DNA from: Sphingobacteriales bacterium
GTDB lineage: Bacteria > Bacteroidota > Bacteroidia > Sphingobacteriales > Sphingobacteriaceae
Direction: 5' to 3'
Length of the DNA: 13,499 bases
Assembly (NCBI GenBank): GCA_947478655.1
Contig: CANJWU010000008.1
Span: 1-13,499 of the forward strand
Part shown: in pieces, positions 6,316-13,499 of the stretch
Layout: every line of letters starts with the position of its first letter
How positions within the stretch are numbered: position 1 is the stretch's first letter
Translations under genes and position numbers: made by a program
Notes under the pieces: generated by a model
What the model saw: the letters and a program-made list of their open reading frames with translations, nothing else
Database searches by the model: none
Told to the model about the DNA's origin: nothing

Positions 6316-7530
6316 TTAACATTTTTCGATAATCACTGCATAACCTTGTCCAACACCAATACACATGGTGACTAATGCATATCTTTTATTTCTTTCGTGT
6401 AATTCGATGGCTGCAGAATTTAAAATTCTTGCACCCGACATACCAAGCGGATGACCTAATGCAATGGCTCCACCATTTGGATTAATGCGAGGATCATCAT
6501 CTGCTAAACCCCAAGACCTAATACATGCAATACTTTGCGCGGCAAAGGCTTCGTTTAATTCTATAATATCCATGTCTGCAATGCTAAGTCCGGCTTTGTG
6601 TAGTGCTAAATTACTAGCTTCTACAGGACCGATACCCATAATATTAGGCATTACCCCAATTACACCCATCGAAATTATTTTTGCTTTAGGAATTAAATTA
6701 TATTTTTTAATTGCAGCTTCTGATGCAAATAATATTGCTGCAGCACCATCATTTAACCCAGAAGCATTTCCTGCCGTAACCGTTCCGTCTTTTCTAAAAG
6801 CGGGTTTTAATTTTGATAAGCCCTCTAAATTAGTTTGTGGTTTTATAAATTCATCTTCCGAAACCCATAAAGTTTCTTTCTTTTGTTGTACTTCTACGGC
6901 AATAATTTCTTTTGCAAATCGGCCGCTAGCTTTTGCTGCTGCTGCCTTTTGTTGAGATCGCATGGCAAATAAATCTTGGTCTGCTCTCGAAATTTGATGC
7001 AAGTCTGCTAAGTTTTCGGCTGTTTCGCCCATTGCGTCAACACCATATTGTGTTTTCATTTTTGGATTAACAAATCTCCAACCAAAAGTACTGTCGGCCA
7101 TTTCCATGTTTTTTGCAAAAGCACTTTCTGCTTTAGCCATCACCATTGGTGCGCGCGTCATGTGTTCTATTCCGCCAGCAACCATTAATTCGGCATCACC
7201 TGTCATGATATTTCTTGCGGCATCCATACTTGCAGATAAACCAGATGCACATAACCTATTAACGGTAACACCTGGAACACTAACAGGCATTCCTGCTAAG
7301 AGTAAAGCCATTCGTGCCACATTTCGATTGTCTTCGCCTGCTTGATTTGCACAGCCCATAATCACATCGTGTATGGCCGATTGATCAATGCTTGGATTCC
7401 TTTGCATTAATTCTTTTAACACCAAAGCGGCTAAATCATCGGCTCTCAGTTTTGATAATGCGCCGGCAAAACTTCCAATTGGAGTTCGCACGCCATCAAT
7501 TAAATAAGCTGTTTTTAAACTTTTTTCCAT
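6316..7530 (-). CDS. paaJ: PaaJ, 3-oxoadipyl-CoA / 3-oxo-5,6-dehydrosuberyl-CoA thiolase
   Basis: Thiolase of 404 residues. I use the ATG at 7530, which overlaps the paaI stop as TAATG; a GTG at 7536 would add two residues and is less likely. Catalytic residues are the acyl-accepting C94 in NRLCASG, N327 in NEAFAAQ, H360 in GGAIALGHPLG, and C390 in VTMCIGVGQG. GGIEHMTRAPMV at 119-130 is a segment typical of the degradative oxoadipyl-CoA thiolases. It cleaves the 3-oxo intermediate after PaaZ, releasing acetyl-CoA, and later splits 3-oxoadipyl-CoA into acetyl-CoA and succinyl-CoA. Its place between paaI and paaY in a phenylacetate operon separates it from general acetyl-CoA acetyltransferases, which it otherwise resembles. 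Translation is probably coupled to paaI through the 1-nt overlap. Confidence 0.95.
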   Translation of the reverse strand: MEKSLKTAYLIDGVRTPIGSFAGALSKLRADDLAALVLKELMQRNPSIDQSAIHDVIMGCANQAGEDNRNVARMALLLAGMPVSVPGVTVNRLCASGLSASMDAARNIMTGDAELMVAGGIEHMTRAPMVMAKAESAFAKNMEMADSTFGWRFVNPKMKTQYGVDAMGETAENLADLHQISRADQDLFAMRSQQKAAAAKASGRFAKEIIAVEVQQKKETLWVSEDEFIKPQTNLEGLSKLKPAFRKDGTVTAGNASGLNDGAAAILFASEAAIKKYNLIPKAKIISMGVIGVMPNIMGIGPVEASNLALHKAGLSIADMDIIELNEAFAAQSIACIRSWGLADDDPRINPNGGAIALGHPLGMSGARILNSAAIELHERNKRYALVTMCIGVGQGYAVIIEKC

Positions 7531-7946
7531 TACCACTCTTTTGAGGTTCTATATACTGTGCCTTTAAACAAGGCTACTTTAATATTATCTTGATTGATTA
7601 TTTCAATATCATATTGCGCAAATTGATTGCTACAATTTTTTTCTGTTGCAATGGCGATTAACACATCATCGCATTTTACTGCATGAATATGCGAAATACT
7701 TGTTTCTATTGACATGCTCAAACGCCCATGTGCATTGGCTGCAAAAGCAAGCGCACTGTCGGCCAAAGAATAAGTAATACCACCATGGGTTAATGCTAAA
7801 CCATTAGTCATTTCTTTACGCACTTTCATGGATAATTTAGCGTAACCCACTTCGGCTATCAATACTTCTATTCCTAACCACTGGCTAAATGCATCACCTT
7901 CCATCATTTGTGCAACAATCTGTTTAGCCTTTTCTTGATTCTTCAT
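7530..7946 (-). CDS. paaI: PaaI, hydroxyphenylacetyl-CoA thioesterase (hotdog fold)
   Basis: A 138-residue single hotdog-domain acyl-CoA thioesterase, close to the 140 residues of E. coli PaaI. The signature is NGLALTHGGITYSLADSA: H54-G55-G56 form the oxyanion region and D63 lies at the position of the catalytic aspartate on the central helix (D61 in E. coli by offset). The enzyme acts as a tetramer on ring-hydroxylated phenylacetyl-CoAs and other stalled intermediates, returning CoA when the pathway backs up. It begins 12 nt after paaH and its TAA overlaps the paaJ ATG. Confidence 0.95.
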   Translation of the reverse strand: MKNQEKAKQIVAQMMEGDAFSQWLGIEVLIAEVGYAKLSMKVRKEMTNGLALTHGGITYSLADSALAFAANAHGRLSMSIETSISHIHAVKCDDVLIAIATEKNCSNQFAQYDIEIINQDNIKVALFKGTVYRTSKEW

Positions 7947-7958
7947 TTGCTAAATTTT

Positions 7959-9122
7959 TTAATTAAAAAAACGACGATTTTCTCGCACCATTTGTTTTAA
8001 CAATACACTTGGTCTGTAGCGTTCATCAGCATATTCAAAACTTAATTCTTCTAAGTTTTCTAAAATACTTCCAAAACCTAATTCTTCTGCCCAATGCAGT
8101 AAACCTTTAGGATAGTTCACCCCTTTCAGCATGGCCAATTCGATATCCTCTTTACTGGCAATTTGAAAATACAAAGCATCTATTGCCTCATTTATTAATA
8201 ATGAAATAATTCTTCTAAAAATATATTCGCCCAATACTTGATCTTTGTTAGGCGTTAAGGTAGTCGCACCTTCGCGGTAATCGTAAAATCCTATTCCCGA
8301 TTTTCTACCAAATCGATTGGCTTCAAATAATCTTTTTTGTGCAATCGATGGTTTAAATTTATTGTCGTAAAAAAATTGCGACCATACAATTTCGGTCACT
8401 CTATAATTCACATCATGTCCAATAAAATCCATTAATTCAAAGGGCCCCATTTTAAATCCACCAAATTCTTTCATTGCCCAATCGATAGTGGCAATGTCTG
8501 CAATATTTTCTTCCATGATGCGAATCGCTTCGCCATAGTATGGTCTGGCTATTCTATTGACAATAAAACCTGGTGTGTCTTTGCAAACAACGGCGGTTTT
8601 TCCTATAAAATTAACAAACGAACTGGCATCTAAAATGGTATCGGCAGCTGTTTGTATAGCGGGCACAATTTCTACCAAAGGCATGATGGTTGCTGGGTTG
8701 AAAAAATGTAATCCAATTACTCTCTCCGGAAATTGACAAGCTGCTGCAATAGAAGCAATAGAAAGCGAAGAAGTATTGGTTGCTAATACGCAATCTTTTC
8801 TAACAATTTTTTCTAACTCTGCGAAAACTTGTTTTTTAATTTGTAAATCTTCGATAATGGCTTCGATAATTAAATCGCATGCATCTAAAGATTTAAAATT
8901 ATTTTGAAAAGTAATTTTACTCTCGATTGCCGTCGCTTCAGTAGCTGTTAATTTATTTTTAGCGACTAATTTTTCGAGCGACTCTTTGAAATTATCTTTG
9001 GCAACATTAATGGCCACAGGATTTGAATCGTAGATATATACTTCTAATCCGGCTGTGGCAATTACTTGCGCAATGCCTGTTCCCATAGCGCCCGAACCAA
9101 TTACTCCAATTACTTTTATCAT
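7959..9122 (-). CDS. paaH: PaaH, 3-hydroxyadipyl-CoA dehydrogenase (NAD+)
   Basis: L-3-hydroxyacyl-CoA dehydrogenase of 387 residues from the ATG at 9122. The in-frame TTG at 9140 would overlap paaG and add MVNKFD before the Rossmann strand, so it is not preferred. Rossmann loop VIGVIGSGAMGTGIAQ near 5-19, NTSSLS at 116-121, catalytic pair H139 in LHFFNP and E151 in PLVEIVP (12 apart, as in the mammalian enzyme), N189 in DTPGFIVNR. Two C-terminal 3HCDH-type segments follow (about 186-283, ending KSGIGFYDY, and about 295-380). The total is clearly shorter than the 475 residues of E. coli PaaH. It oxidises 3-hydroxyadipyl-CoA to 3-oxoadipyl-CoA for PaaJ. The start is 7 nt from the paaG stop. 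Confidence 0.95.
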   Translation of the reverse strand: MIKVIGVIGSGAMGTGIAQVIATAGLEVYIYDSNPVAINVAKDNFKESLEKLVAKNKLTATEATAIESKITFQNNFKSLDACDLIIEAIIEDLQIKKQVFAELEKIVRKDCVLATNTSSLSIASIAAACQFPERVIGLHFFNPATIMPLVEIVPAIQTAADTILDASSFVNFIGKTAVVCKDTPGFIVNRIARPYYGEAIRIMEENIADIATIDWAMKEFGGFKMGPFELMDFIGHDVNYRVTEIVWSQFFYDNKFKPSIAQKRLFEANRFGRKSGIGFYDYREGATTLTPNKDQVLGEYIFRRIISLLINEAIDALYFQIASKEDIELAMLKGVNYPKGLLHWAEELGFGSILENLEELSFEYADERYRPSVLLKQMVRENRRFFN

Positions 9123-9129
9123 ATCAAAT

Positions 9130-9906
9130 TTATTTACCAATGAAATTTGCTTTTCTTTTTTCTAAAAAGGCATTGATGCCTTCTTTATTATCAAATGTAT
9201 TTGCAGCTTGTAATTGCAACAACTCTTCTGTTTTTAATTGCTCTATTAAACTTGCGTGCATAGAAGCATTGAGCGCACGCTTTGTTAAGCCAAGTCCTTT
9301 GGTAGGCATTTGTGCTAATTTATTTGCCAAGTTGGAAACTTCTTGCGCAAAAGTTTCGGCAGGATAACAAGCATAAATCATTCCCATCTCTACCGCCTTT
9401 TGTGCAGGTACTTTATCTGCTAAAAATAACAGCGCCGTTGCTCTTTGCATTCCAATAAGCCTTGGCAAAAAATAAGTACCTCCGGTATCTGGTATCAATC
9501 CAATATTCGAAAACGATTGAATAAACGATGCGTTTTCTGCCGCAATGACAAGATCACATGCTAAGGCTAAATTGGCTCCGGCACCGGCTGCAACGCCATT
9601 TACAGCAGCAATTACCGGCTTTTCGATATTCCTTATTTTAAGTACAATAGGATTATAATGTTCCCTAACAATTTGATCTATGGGTGGTGCATCTGCTGCA
9701 ATGGCTTCTGCTAAATCTTGTCCAGCACAAAAAGCTCTGCCAGCACCACCGATTACAATTACTCTCACGTTTTCATCGCTTTGACAATCATCTAAAACCG
9801 CTTGTAGCTCTAAAGCCATTTGACGGTTAAAAGAATTCAAGACAGCAGATCTATTGAGTTCAATGGTTGCCACACCATTTAAAATCGAAAAATTAATATG
9901 TTCCAT
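9130..9906 (-). CDS. paaG: PaaG, 1,2-epoxyphenylacetyl-CoA isomerase (oxepin-CoA forming)
   Basis: Crotonase-fold isomerase, 258 residues from the ATG at 9906, which lies 2 nt past the paaD stop. An ATG at 9918 would add MYLK and overlap paaD. Oxyanion-hole parts are FCAGQDLAEA (59-68) and GVAAGAGANLALACD (104-118). Both classical hydratase glutamates are absent (N112 and F132 at those places), while D140 in GLIPDTGGTYFLPRLIG is kept; that aspartate is the known PaaG catalytic acid, so this is an isomerase rather than a hydratase. It converts the strained ring epoxide into the seven-membered oxepin-CoA and also shifts double bonds later in the pathway. Location straight after the epoxidase genes supports the name. 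Confidence 0.95.
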   Translation of the reverse strand: MEHINFSILNGVATIELNRSAVLNSFNRQMALELQAVLDDCQSDENVRVIVIGGAGRAFCAGQDLAEAIAADAPPIDQIVREHYNPIVLKIRNIEKPVIAAVNGVAAGAGANLALACDLVIAAENASFIQSFSNIGLIPDTGGTYFLPRLIGMQRATALLFLADKVPAQKAVEMGMIYACYPAETFAQEVSNLANKLAQMPTKGLGLTKRALNASMHASLIEQLKTEELLQLQAANTFDNKEGINAFLEKRKANFIGK

Positions 9907-9908
9907 TT

Positions 9909-10418
9909 TTAAATACATTTAAAATAATCGAATGTTTCTAAACAATCGTTACACTTCATTAAAGATTTACAAGCAGTAGAACCAAACTCACTGATTAATT
10001 TGGTGTTCACACTGTTGCATTGCGGGCAAGGCACTTCAGTCGGTGCATCTGAAATTAAAGCACCAATTCTTTGTTTTGTATGTGCTTGTGGTGGTGCAAT
10101 ACCGTATGTTTTTAATTTTGATTTTGTTACTTCGCTCATCCAATCGGTAGTCCAAGCAGGATGGTATTGCATCACTATTTTAAAATCTGTGATTCCTTCT
10201 TTGCGAAGGCTTTGCTCAATATCCATTTCCATCATGCGCATAGCCGGACATCCAGAGTAAGTAGGTGTAATGGTAATTTGCAATTGGGTATCTATCCATT
10301 CTACCCCACGCACCACACCAAGTTCAACTAAACTAATGACAGGAATTTCTGGGTCTGGAATTTCATTTAAAATATCCCAAATAAAAGAGACCTCTTTTGA
10401 ATGAAGCATTTTTACCAT
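9909..10418 (-). CDS. paaD: PaaD, phenylacetyl-CoA epoxidase maturation factor (MIP18/DUF59 family)
   Basis: Protein of 169 residues from ATG 10418, which overlaps the paaC end by 7 nt; ATG 10409 (166 residues) is equally possible. The N-terminal MIP18/DUF59 domain (about 12-100) carries IPDPEIPVISLVELGVVR and TPTYSGCPAM with C57, the conserved cysteine of the family. The C-terminus has a zinc-ribbon-like set: C131 and C134 (PCPQC), C150, then C156 and C159 (KCNDC), plus C168 near the end. PaaD is needed for epoxidase activity and is thought to help insert or mature iron or Fe-S centres in PaaA/PaaE; it is not a catalytic subunit. DUF59 proteins of the general SUF system lack the ribbon, which makes the assignment firm. 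Confidence 0.94.
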   Translation of the reverse strand: MVKMLHSKEVSFIWDILNEIPDPEIPVISLVELGVVRGVEWIDTQLQITITPTYSGCPAMRMMEMDIEQSLRKEGITDFKIVMQYHPAWTTDWMSEVTKSKLKTYGIAPPQAHTKQRIGALISDAPTEVPCPQCNSVNTKLISEFGSTACKSLMKCNDCLETFDYFKCI

Positions 10419-11170
10419 TTCACGCCTGGAAAAGAACGGTGAACAGATTGCATTTCGGCTAATAAAAAACCTAAGTGCTCGGTATGTACGCCTTTTTTCC
10501 CGCCGCTTTGCATAAATATACCGCTTGGAATTTCCAAACCTGCAGTTTGCATAATTTCTGCTATATGACTATAAAATTGGCTTTTAATTGATTGGGTATC
10601 TACTGCAATACCTTGCGCTACAAGGTCTAATTCTGTGGCATCTTGCTCGAATAACTCTTCCACATAACACCATAAATTATTGAATGCATTTTTTAATCGC
10701 ATATTGCTTTCGGTTGTGCCATCACCTAATCTGATGATCCAATTACCCGAATGCCTTAAATGATAAGTTGATTCTTTTAATGTTTTAGCTGCAATGGCTG
10801 CAAGTGTTTGGTCATTGCTATTTTGTAATGCTTGTTGAAAAAAATAATCATAGGTATCAAACAAAAATTGTCTACACATGATATAAGCAAAATCGGTATT
10901 GGGTTGCTCGACTAATAACACATTTCTGAATGCTCTTTCTGAACGAAGATAAACCAAATCATCTTCTGTTTTATTTGCTCCTTCGATTGCTGCAGCATAG
11001 ATATATAAAGAATTTGCAGCACCAATTAAATCAAGAGCAATATTCGAACAAGCAATGTCTTCTTCTAGAAAAGGGCCTTTGCTACATTGCTCAGACAAAC
11101 GATGTCCTAAGATTAATTGGTTATCGGCAATCTTTAAAATATATTGAAACAATGATGTTTGGTTATTCAT
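10412..11170 (-). CDS. paaC: PaaC, structural subunit of phenylacetyl-CoA 1,2-epoxidase
   Basis: Ferritin-like four-helix subunit, 252 residues from the ATG at 11170, matching the usual PaaC length (about 250) and leaving 4 nt after paaB. The frame is open further upstream to 11284, but that extension runs through paaB and has no family-like sequence. Characteristic stretches are KIADNQLILGHRLSEQC (13-29), DIALD-type helix CSNIALDLIGAA (41-52), KESTYHLRHSGNWIIRLGDGT (132-152, within helix 5) and EHLGFLLAEMQ (231-241). PaaC resembles PaaA but lacks the diiron site. It pairs with PaaA to form the catalytic core and scaffolds substrate binding. Confidence 0.96.
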   Translation of the reverse strand: MNNQTSLFQYILKIADNQLILGHRLSEQCSKGPFLEEDIACSNIALDLIGAANSLYIYAAAIEGANKTEDDLVYLRSERAFRNVLLVEQPNTDFAYIMCRQFLFDTYDYFFQQALQNSNDQTLAAIAAKTLKESTYHLRHSGNWIIRLGDGTTESNMRLKNAFNNLWCYVEELFEQDATELDLVAQGIAVDTQSIKSQFYSHIAEIMQTAGLEIPSGIFMQSGGKKGVHTEHLGFLLAEMQSVHRSFPGVKW

Positions 11171-11174
11171 AAAA

Positions 11175-11462
11175 TTACATGTGTGTGATACCTTCTGGTA
11201 CAGAATAAAAAGTTGGATGACGATAAACTTTATCGTTCGATGTCTCAAAGAATGGACCAATGTCTTCTGGCGATGAGGCAACAATTGCTGATGCCGGCAC
11301 TACCCATAAATTGGTGCCTTCGCTTCTTCGGCAATATAAATCTCTGGCATTTTGCAAAGCCATTTCGTTATCGTGTGCATGAACAGAACCTGCATGCTTG
11401 TGAGGTTGACCTGGTTTACTTTGAATAAACACTTCCCATAATATTCCTTGTGAATCGTTCAT
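11175..11462 (-). CDS. paaB: PaaB, small subunit of phenylacetyl-CoA 1,2-epoxidase
   Basis: Exactly 95 residues, as in E. coli PaaB. Diagnostic segments are LWEVFIQSKPGQPHKHAGSV (8-27), DNEMALQNARDLYCRR (31-46), GTNLWVVPAS (49-58) and the tail KVYRHPTFYSVPEG (78-91). PaaB bridges PaaAC units in the larger complex and is required for the active epoxidase. It lies 3 nt after paaA and 4 nt before paaC. The ATG at 11462 is the only sensible start. Confidence 0.96.
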   Translation of the reverse strand: MNDSQGILWEVFIQSKPGQPHKHAGSVHAHDNEMALQNARDLYCRRSEGTNLWVVPASAIVASSPEDIGPFFETSNDKVYRHPTFYSVPEGITHM

Positions 11463-11465
11463 AAT

Positions 11466-12419
11466 TTAAGCAGCTTTAGTTTTATTATTTTTTTCAGCAT
11501 GCGCATTTGCCGCTTCGCGAACCCATGCGCCTTCTTCATGTGATTTAATTTTTGCTGCAATTCTTGCTTTATTGCATGGGCCATTCCCTTTCACTACCGT
11601 CCAAAATTCATCCCAATTAATTTCACCAAAATCGTATCCGTTTTTAGCCTCATTCCATTTGATCGCTTTATCTGGAACTACTAATCCAATTTTCTCTACT
11701 TGCGACACGGTTTGGTTTACAAAGCGTTGACGCAATTGATCATTGGTTTCTCTTTTTATTTTCCATTTGATAGCTTGTGCAGAATTAGGAGACTCTTCAT
11801 CGCGTGGACCAAACATCATGAGCGAAGGCCACCACCATCTGTTGAGTGCATCTTGTGCCATTTCTTTTTGTTCAGCAGATCCAGAAGCAAGCACATTCAT
11901 GATTTCATAACCTTGTCTTTGATGAAAACTTTCTTCTTTGCAAATTCTAACCATGGCTCTTGCATATGGACCATAAGAAGTTCTTTGCAACATCACTTGA
12001 TTCATAATAGCAGCGCCATCCACTAACCATCCTATTGCGCCCATATCTGCCCAAGTTAATGTTGGGTAATTAAAAATGCTTGAATATTTTGCCGCTCCTG
12101 TATGTAATTGATCGAGCATTTCTTCTCTGCTAATTCCCATCGATTCTGCTGCAGAATATAAATATAATCCATGCCCTGCTTCGTCTTGAACTTTCGCTAA
12201 CAATACCATTTTTCGACGCATGCTTGGTGCACGCGTAATCCAATTTCCTTCTGGCTGCATTCCAATAATTTCGGAATGAGCATGTTGAGAAATTTGACGA
12301 ATTAAATGTTTACGGTATTGGTCTGGCATCCAATCTTTTGGTTCAATCATTTCATTTTTGGCAAGTTTTGCCTCGAAATTTTCGATTAATTGATTTTCAT
12401 CTAATTTTAAGCTATTCAT
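11466..12419 (-). CDS. paaA: PaaA, catalytic diiron subunit of phenylacetyl-CoA 1,2-epoxidase
   Basis: Bacterial multicomponent monooxygenase-type oxygenase subunit, 317 residues (E. coli PaaA 309). It inserts one oxygen of O2 into the ring of phenylacetyl-CoA, giving the 1,2-epoxide, and can reverse the reaction. Candidate diiron ligands and active-site acids are E50 in [15 protein letters not shown]80 and H83 in [10 protein letters not shown]134 in WLVDGAA, and E163 and H166 in [11 protein letters not shown]; all sit at a constant offset of 8 from the E. coli positions as I recall them. [21 protein letters not shown] (193-213, substrate side) is typical of the family. It is the first gene of the string; the ATG at 12419 has a perfect TAAATTTG element 19 nt upstream. 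The lysine- and asparagine-rich tail ([10 protein letters not shown]) is not conserved. Confidence 0.97.
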   Translation of the reverse strand: MNSLKLDENQLIENFEAKLAKNEMIEPKDWMPDQYRKHLIRQISQHAHSEIIGMQPEGNWITRAPSMRRKMVLLAKVQDEAGHGLYLYSAAESMGISREEMLDQLHTGAAKYSSIFNYPTLTWADMGAIGWLVDGAAIMNQVMLQRTSYGPYARAMVRICKEESFHQRQGYEIMNVLASGSAEQKEMAQDALNRWWWPSLMMFGPRDEESPNSAQAIKWKIKRETNDQLRQRFVNQTVSQVEKIGLVVPDKAIKWNEAKNGYDFGEINWDEFWTVVKGNGPCNKARIAAKIKSHEEGAWVREAANAHAEKNNKTKAA

Positions 12420-12438
12420 AGAATCAGTTATTACTATA

Positions 12439-12466
12439 CAAATTTAACATTTTTTGGGTAATCAAA
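12439..12466 (-). promoter_or_regulatory. Candidate promoter of the paaA operon
   Basis: On the minus strand TTTG (12466 to 12463), 16 nt, then TAAATTTG (12446 to 12439) 19 nt before the paaA ATG. The -7 element is an exact TAnnTTTG match; the spacing is shorter than the usual 19-21 nt. It lies in the 138-nt divergent region shared with paaE. The plus-strand TAACAT at 12445..12450, overlapping the -7 element, equals one arm core of the dyad at 2852..2873. Confidence 0.45.
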
Positions 12467-12479
12467 GCATCCTTTTCGG

Positions 12480-12492
12480 TTGCTAAAAGCAA
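12480..12492. promoter_or_regulatory. Inverted repeat TTGCT-AAA-AGCAA in the paaA/paaE divergent region
   Basis: Five-base arms with a 3-nt spacer, close to the midpoint of the divergent gap and between the two candidate promoters. It could be an operator serving both directions. Dyads of this length are not rare by chance, so support is modest. Confidence 0.3.
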
Positions 12493-12509
12493 ACAAAAAA
12501 GCGGATTTA

Positions 12510-12541
12510 TTGTTCTATAAAGGATCTTATTTCTATTTTAG
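12510..12541 (+). promoter_or_regulatory. Candidate promoter of paaE
   Basis: TTG (12510..12512), 21 nt, then TATTTTAG (12534..12541), which matches TAnnTTTG except for one base. The end of the -7 element is 16 nt from the paaE ATG, giving a short leader. It points away from the paaA promoter candidate. Confidence 0.4.
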
Positions 12542-12557
12542 CGGCAAATTAAACCAA

Positions 12558-13499
12558 ATGGCAAAATTCCACACACTCACAATCAAGGATATCCGTAAAG
12601 AAACGGCTGATTGTGTCAGCATTTCATTCCAAATTCCAGCAGCTTTACAGCAAGAATATAACTATATACAGGGTCAATATGTGACTTTAAAATTAATGGT
12701 TGATGGGGAAGAAATTAGACGTTCTTATTCGTTGTGCAGCAGCCCTGTTGCTGATACGGAATTAAGAATTGCTGCCAAAAAAGTTTTTCAAGGTAAAGGA
12801 TCCAGCTATTTAAATGATATAGCAAAAGTAGGCGACCCAATAGAAGTGATGAGCCCTATGGGAAGTTTCTATTGTGAATTAGCTGCAACTAATAAAAGAA
12901 ACTTTGTTCTTTTTGCAGGTGGTAGTGGTATTACACCAATGTATTCTATCATCAAAACGGTTTTAAAACAAGAACCCAATAGCAATATCACTTTGTTTTA
13001 TGCCAACCAAACCGAGGCTGCAAGCATCTTTCAAGAGGGGCTCGATAACTTAGCAGCACAACATCCACAATTAAAAGTAATCTCAATTTTAGATCAACCC
13101 CTTGCCACAATTCCAGTATTACATCAAGGAATTATGACGACAGAAAAAGTTGCAGCTCTTATCGAAAACTATATTGGTTTACATGAGGATAATGAATATT
13201 TTATTTGTGGTCCGGCACCCATGATGAAAAATGTAGAAGAAACTTTATTATCACTCGATATTCAAAAAAATAAAATTCATTTAGAATATTTTACAGCTGT
13301 ATTAGAAGCCGTAAACAATGCCATTGCAGCAGAACAAAACAATTCAAATATAACGGCTAAAGTGACCATCATTTTAGATGGAAACGAAACAACAGTAGAT
13401 TTAAATAGCAATGGTAATACCATTTTAGATGCGGCAATTGAAGCAGATTTAGATGTGCCATTTGCTTGCAAAGGCGCGGTATGCTGCACTTGTAGAGCA
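12558..13499 (+). CDS. paaE: PaaE, FAD/[2Fe-2S] reductase subunit of phenylacetyl-CoA epoxidase (3' end beyond window)
   Basis: 314 codons are visible from the ATG at 12558 with no stop before the edge; E. coli PaaE has 356 residues, so about 40 are missing. It passes electrons from NADPH through FAD and a plant-type ferredoxin centre to the PaaA diiron site. Ferredoxin-reductase part: FAD-binding RRSYSLCSSP (54-63) and KGKGSSYLND-like phosphate region (79-87); NAD(P)-binding part: FAGGSGITPMYS (119-130) and FICGPAPMM (215-223). A linker near 240-262 leads to the ferredoxin domain, whose cluster ligands C304, C309 and C312 are visible in ACKGAVCCTCRA; the fourth cysteine is past the edge. The gene is separated from the rest of the epoxidase genes by opposite orientation, where E. 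coli has it directly after paaD. Confidence 0.95.
   Translation, partial: MAKFHTLTIKDIRKETADCVSISFQIPAALQQEYNYIQGQYVTLKLMVDGEEIRRSYSLCSSPVADTELRIAAKKVFQGKGSSYLNDIAKVGDPIEVMSPMGSFYCELAATNKRNFVLFAGGSGITPMYSIIKTVLKQEPNSNITLFYANQTEAASIFQEGLDNLAAQHPQLKVISILDQPLATIPVLHQGIMTTEKVAALIENYIGLHEDNEYFICGPAPMMKNVEETLLSLDIQKNKIHLEYFTAVLEAVNNAIAAEQNNSNITAKVTIILDGNETTVDLNSNGNTILDAAIEADLDVPFACKGAVCCTCRA

Noticed and set aside
6464..6955. Plus-strand open frame of 163 codons opposite paaJ
   Set aside because: It mirrors the conserved thiolase sequence on the other strand; its alanine/serine-rich product is what the reverse of a GC-richer coding region gives.
7531..7536. GTG start for paaJ two codons upstream
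   Set aside because: The ATG at 7530 forms a TAATG junction with the paaI stop, a standard coupling arrangement, and the extra two residues add nothing family-like.
11171..11284. N-terminal extension of PaaC by 38 residues from an upstream start
   Set aside because: It lies entirely within paaB in another frame, has no PaaC-like sequence, and the ATG at 11170 gives the normal family length and a 4-nt gap.
13277..13489. Minus-strand open frame of 70 codons opposite paaE
   Set aside because: It lies antisense to the PaaE linker and ferredoxin domain, whose cysteine motif is clear.
1..13499. Mobile element, CRISPR array, phage, defence or novel multi-gene system
   Set aside because: No transposase, terminal repeats, regularly spaced repeats or unrecognised gene cluster is present; nearly every gene belongs to the known phenylacetyl-CoA pathway or to familiar regulator and dehydrogenase families.

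Overview
The window is a nearly complete aerobic phenylacetate (PAA-CoA) degradation locus from an AT-rich member of the Bacteroidota, probably near Chitinophagales/Sphingobacteriales. The assignment rests on the low GC content, TAnnTTTG-type -7 elements upstream of genes, few Shine-Dalgarno sequences, a single-chain alpha/beta 2-oxoacid dehydrogenase E1, and small Crp/Fnr regulators of a style common in that phylum. It is inference; no rRNA or other marker gene is present.

Layout. On the minus strand, reading from right to left, is one tightly packed gene string (12419 down to 3662): paaA, paaB, paaC, paaD, paaG, paaH, paaI, paaJ, paaY, paaZ. The gaps are 2 to 12 nt, and one junction is a TAATG overlap (paaI/paaJ). 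paaE, the reductase of the epoxidase complex, is not in this string. It is divergently transcribed on the plus strand from 12558 and runs off the right edge, sharing a 138-nt intergenic region with paaA. Left of paaZ, still on the minus strand, are two paralogous Crp/Fnr-type regulators (2916..3554 and 2186..2773), then a single-glutamate enoyl-CoA hydratase-family gene (1380..2135), and finally a 5' fragment of an alpha/beta-fused thiamine-dependent dehydrogenase E1 that runs off the left edge.

Pathway. Phenylacetyl-CoA is epoxidised by PaaABC with electrons from PaaE; PaaD helps mature the Fe-S/iron centres. PaaG isomerises the epoxide to oxepin-CoA. PaaZ opens the ring (MaoC domain) and oxidises the aldehyde (ALDH domain). 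PaaJ thiolyses the 3-oxoacyl-CoA intermediates. A PaaF-type hydratase and PaaH process 2,3-dehydroadipyl-CoA to 3-oxoadipyl-CoA, which PaaJ cleaves to acetyl-CoA and succinyl-CoA. PaaI and PaaY are thioesterases that relieve dead-end CoA thioesters. No paaK (phenylacetate-CoA ligase) and no canonical two-glutamate paaF are in the window; the hydratase at 1380..2135 is a candidate for the latter step.

The enzymology is a known system. The least-described part is regulatory. The upstream gaps of the two Crp/Fnr genes each carry a perfect inverted repeat of the same architecture (A-n-n-ACAT, 4-nt spacer, ATGT-n-n-T), and the two proteins have nearly identical recognition helices. This suggests a small auto- or cross-regulatory module attached to the phenylacetate operon. 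Other dyads lie at 1335..1354, 2156..2168 and 12480..12492. I saw no tRNA, rRNA, CRISPR array, insertion sequence or phage gene, and no gene-free stretch longer than 142 nt.
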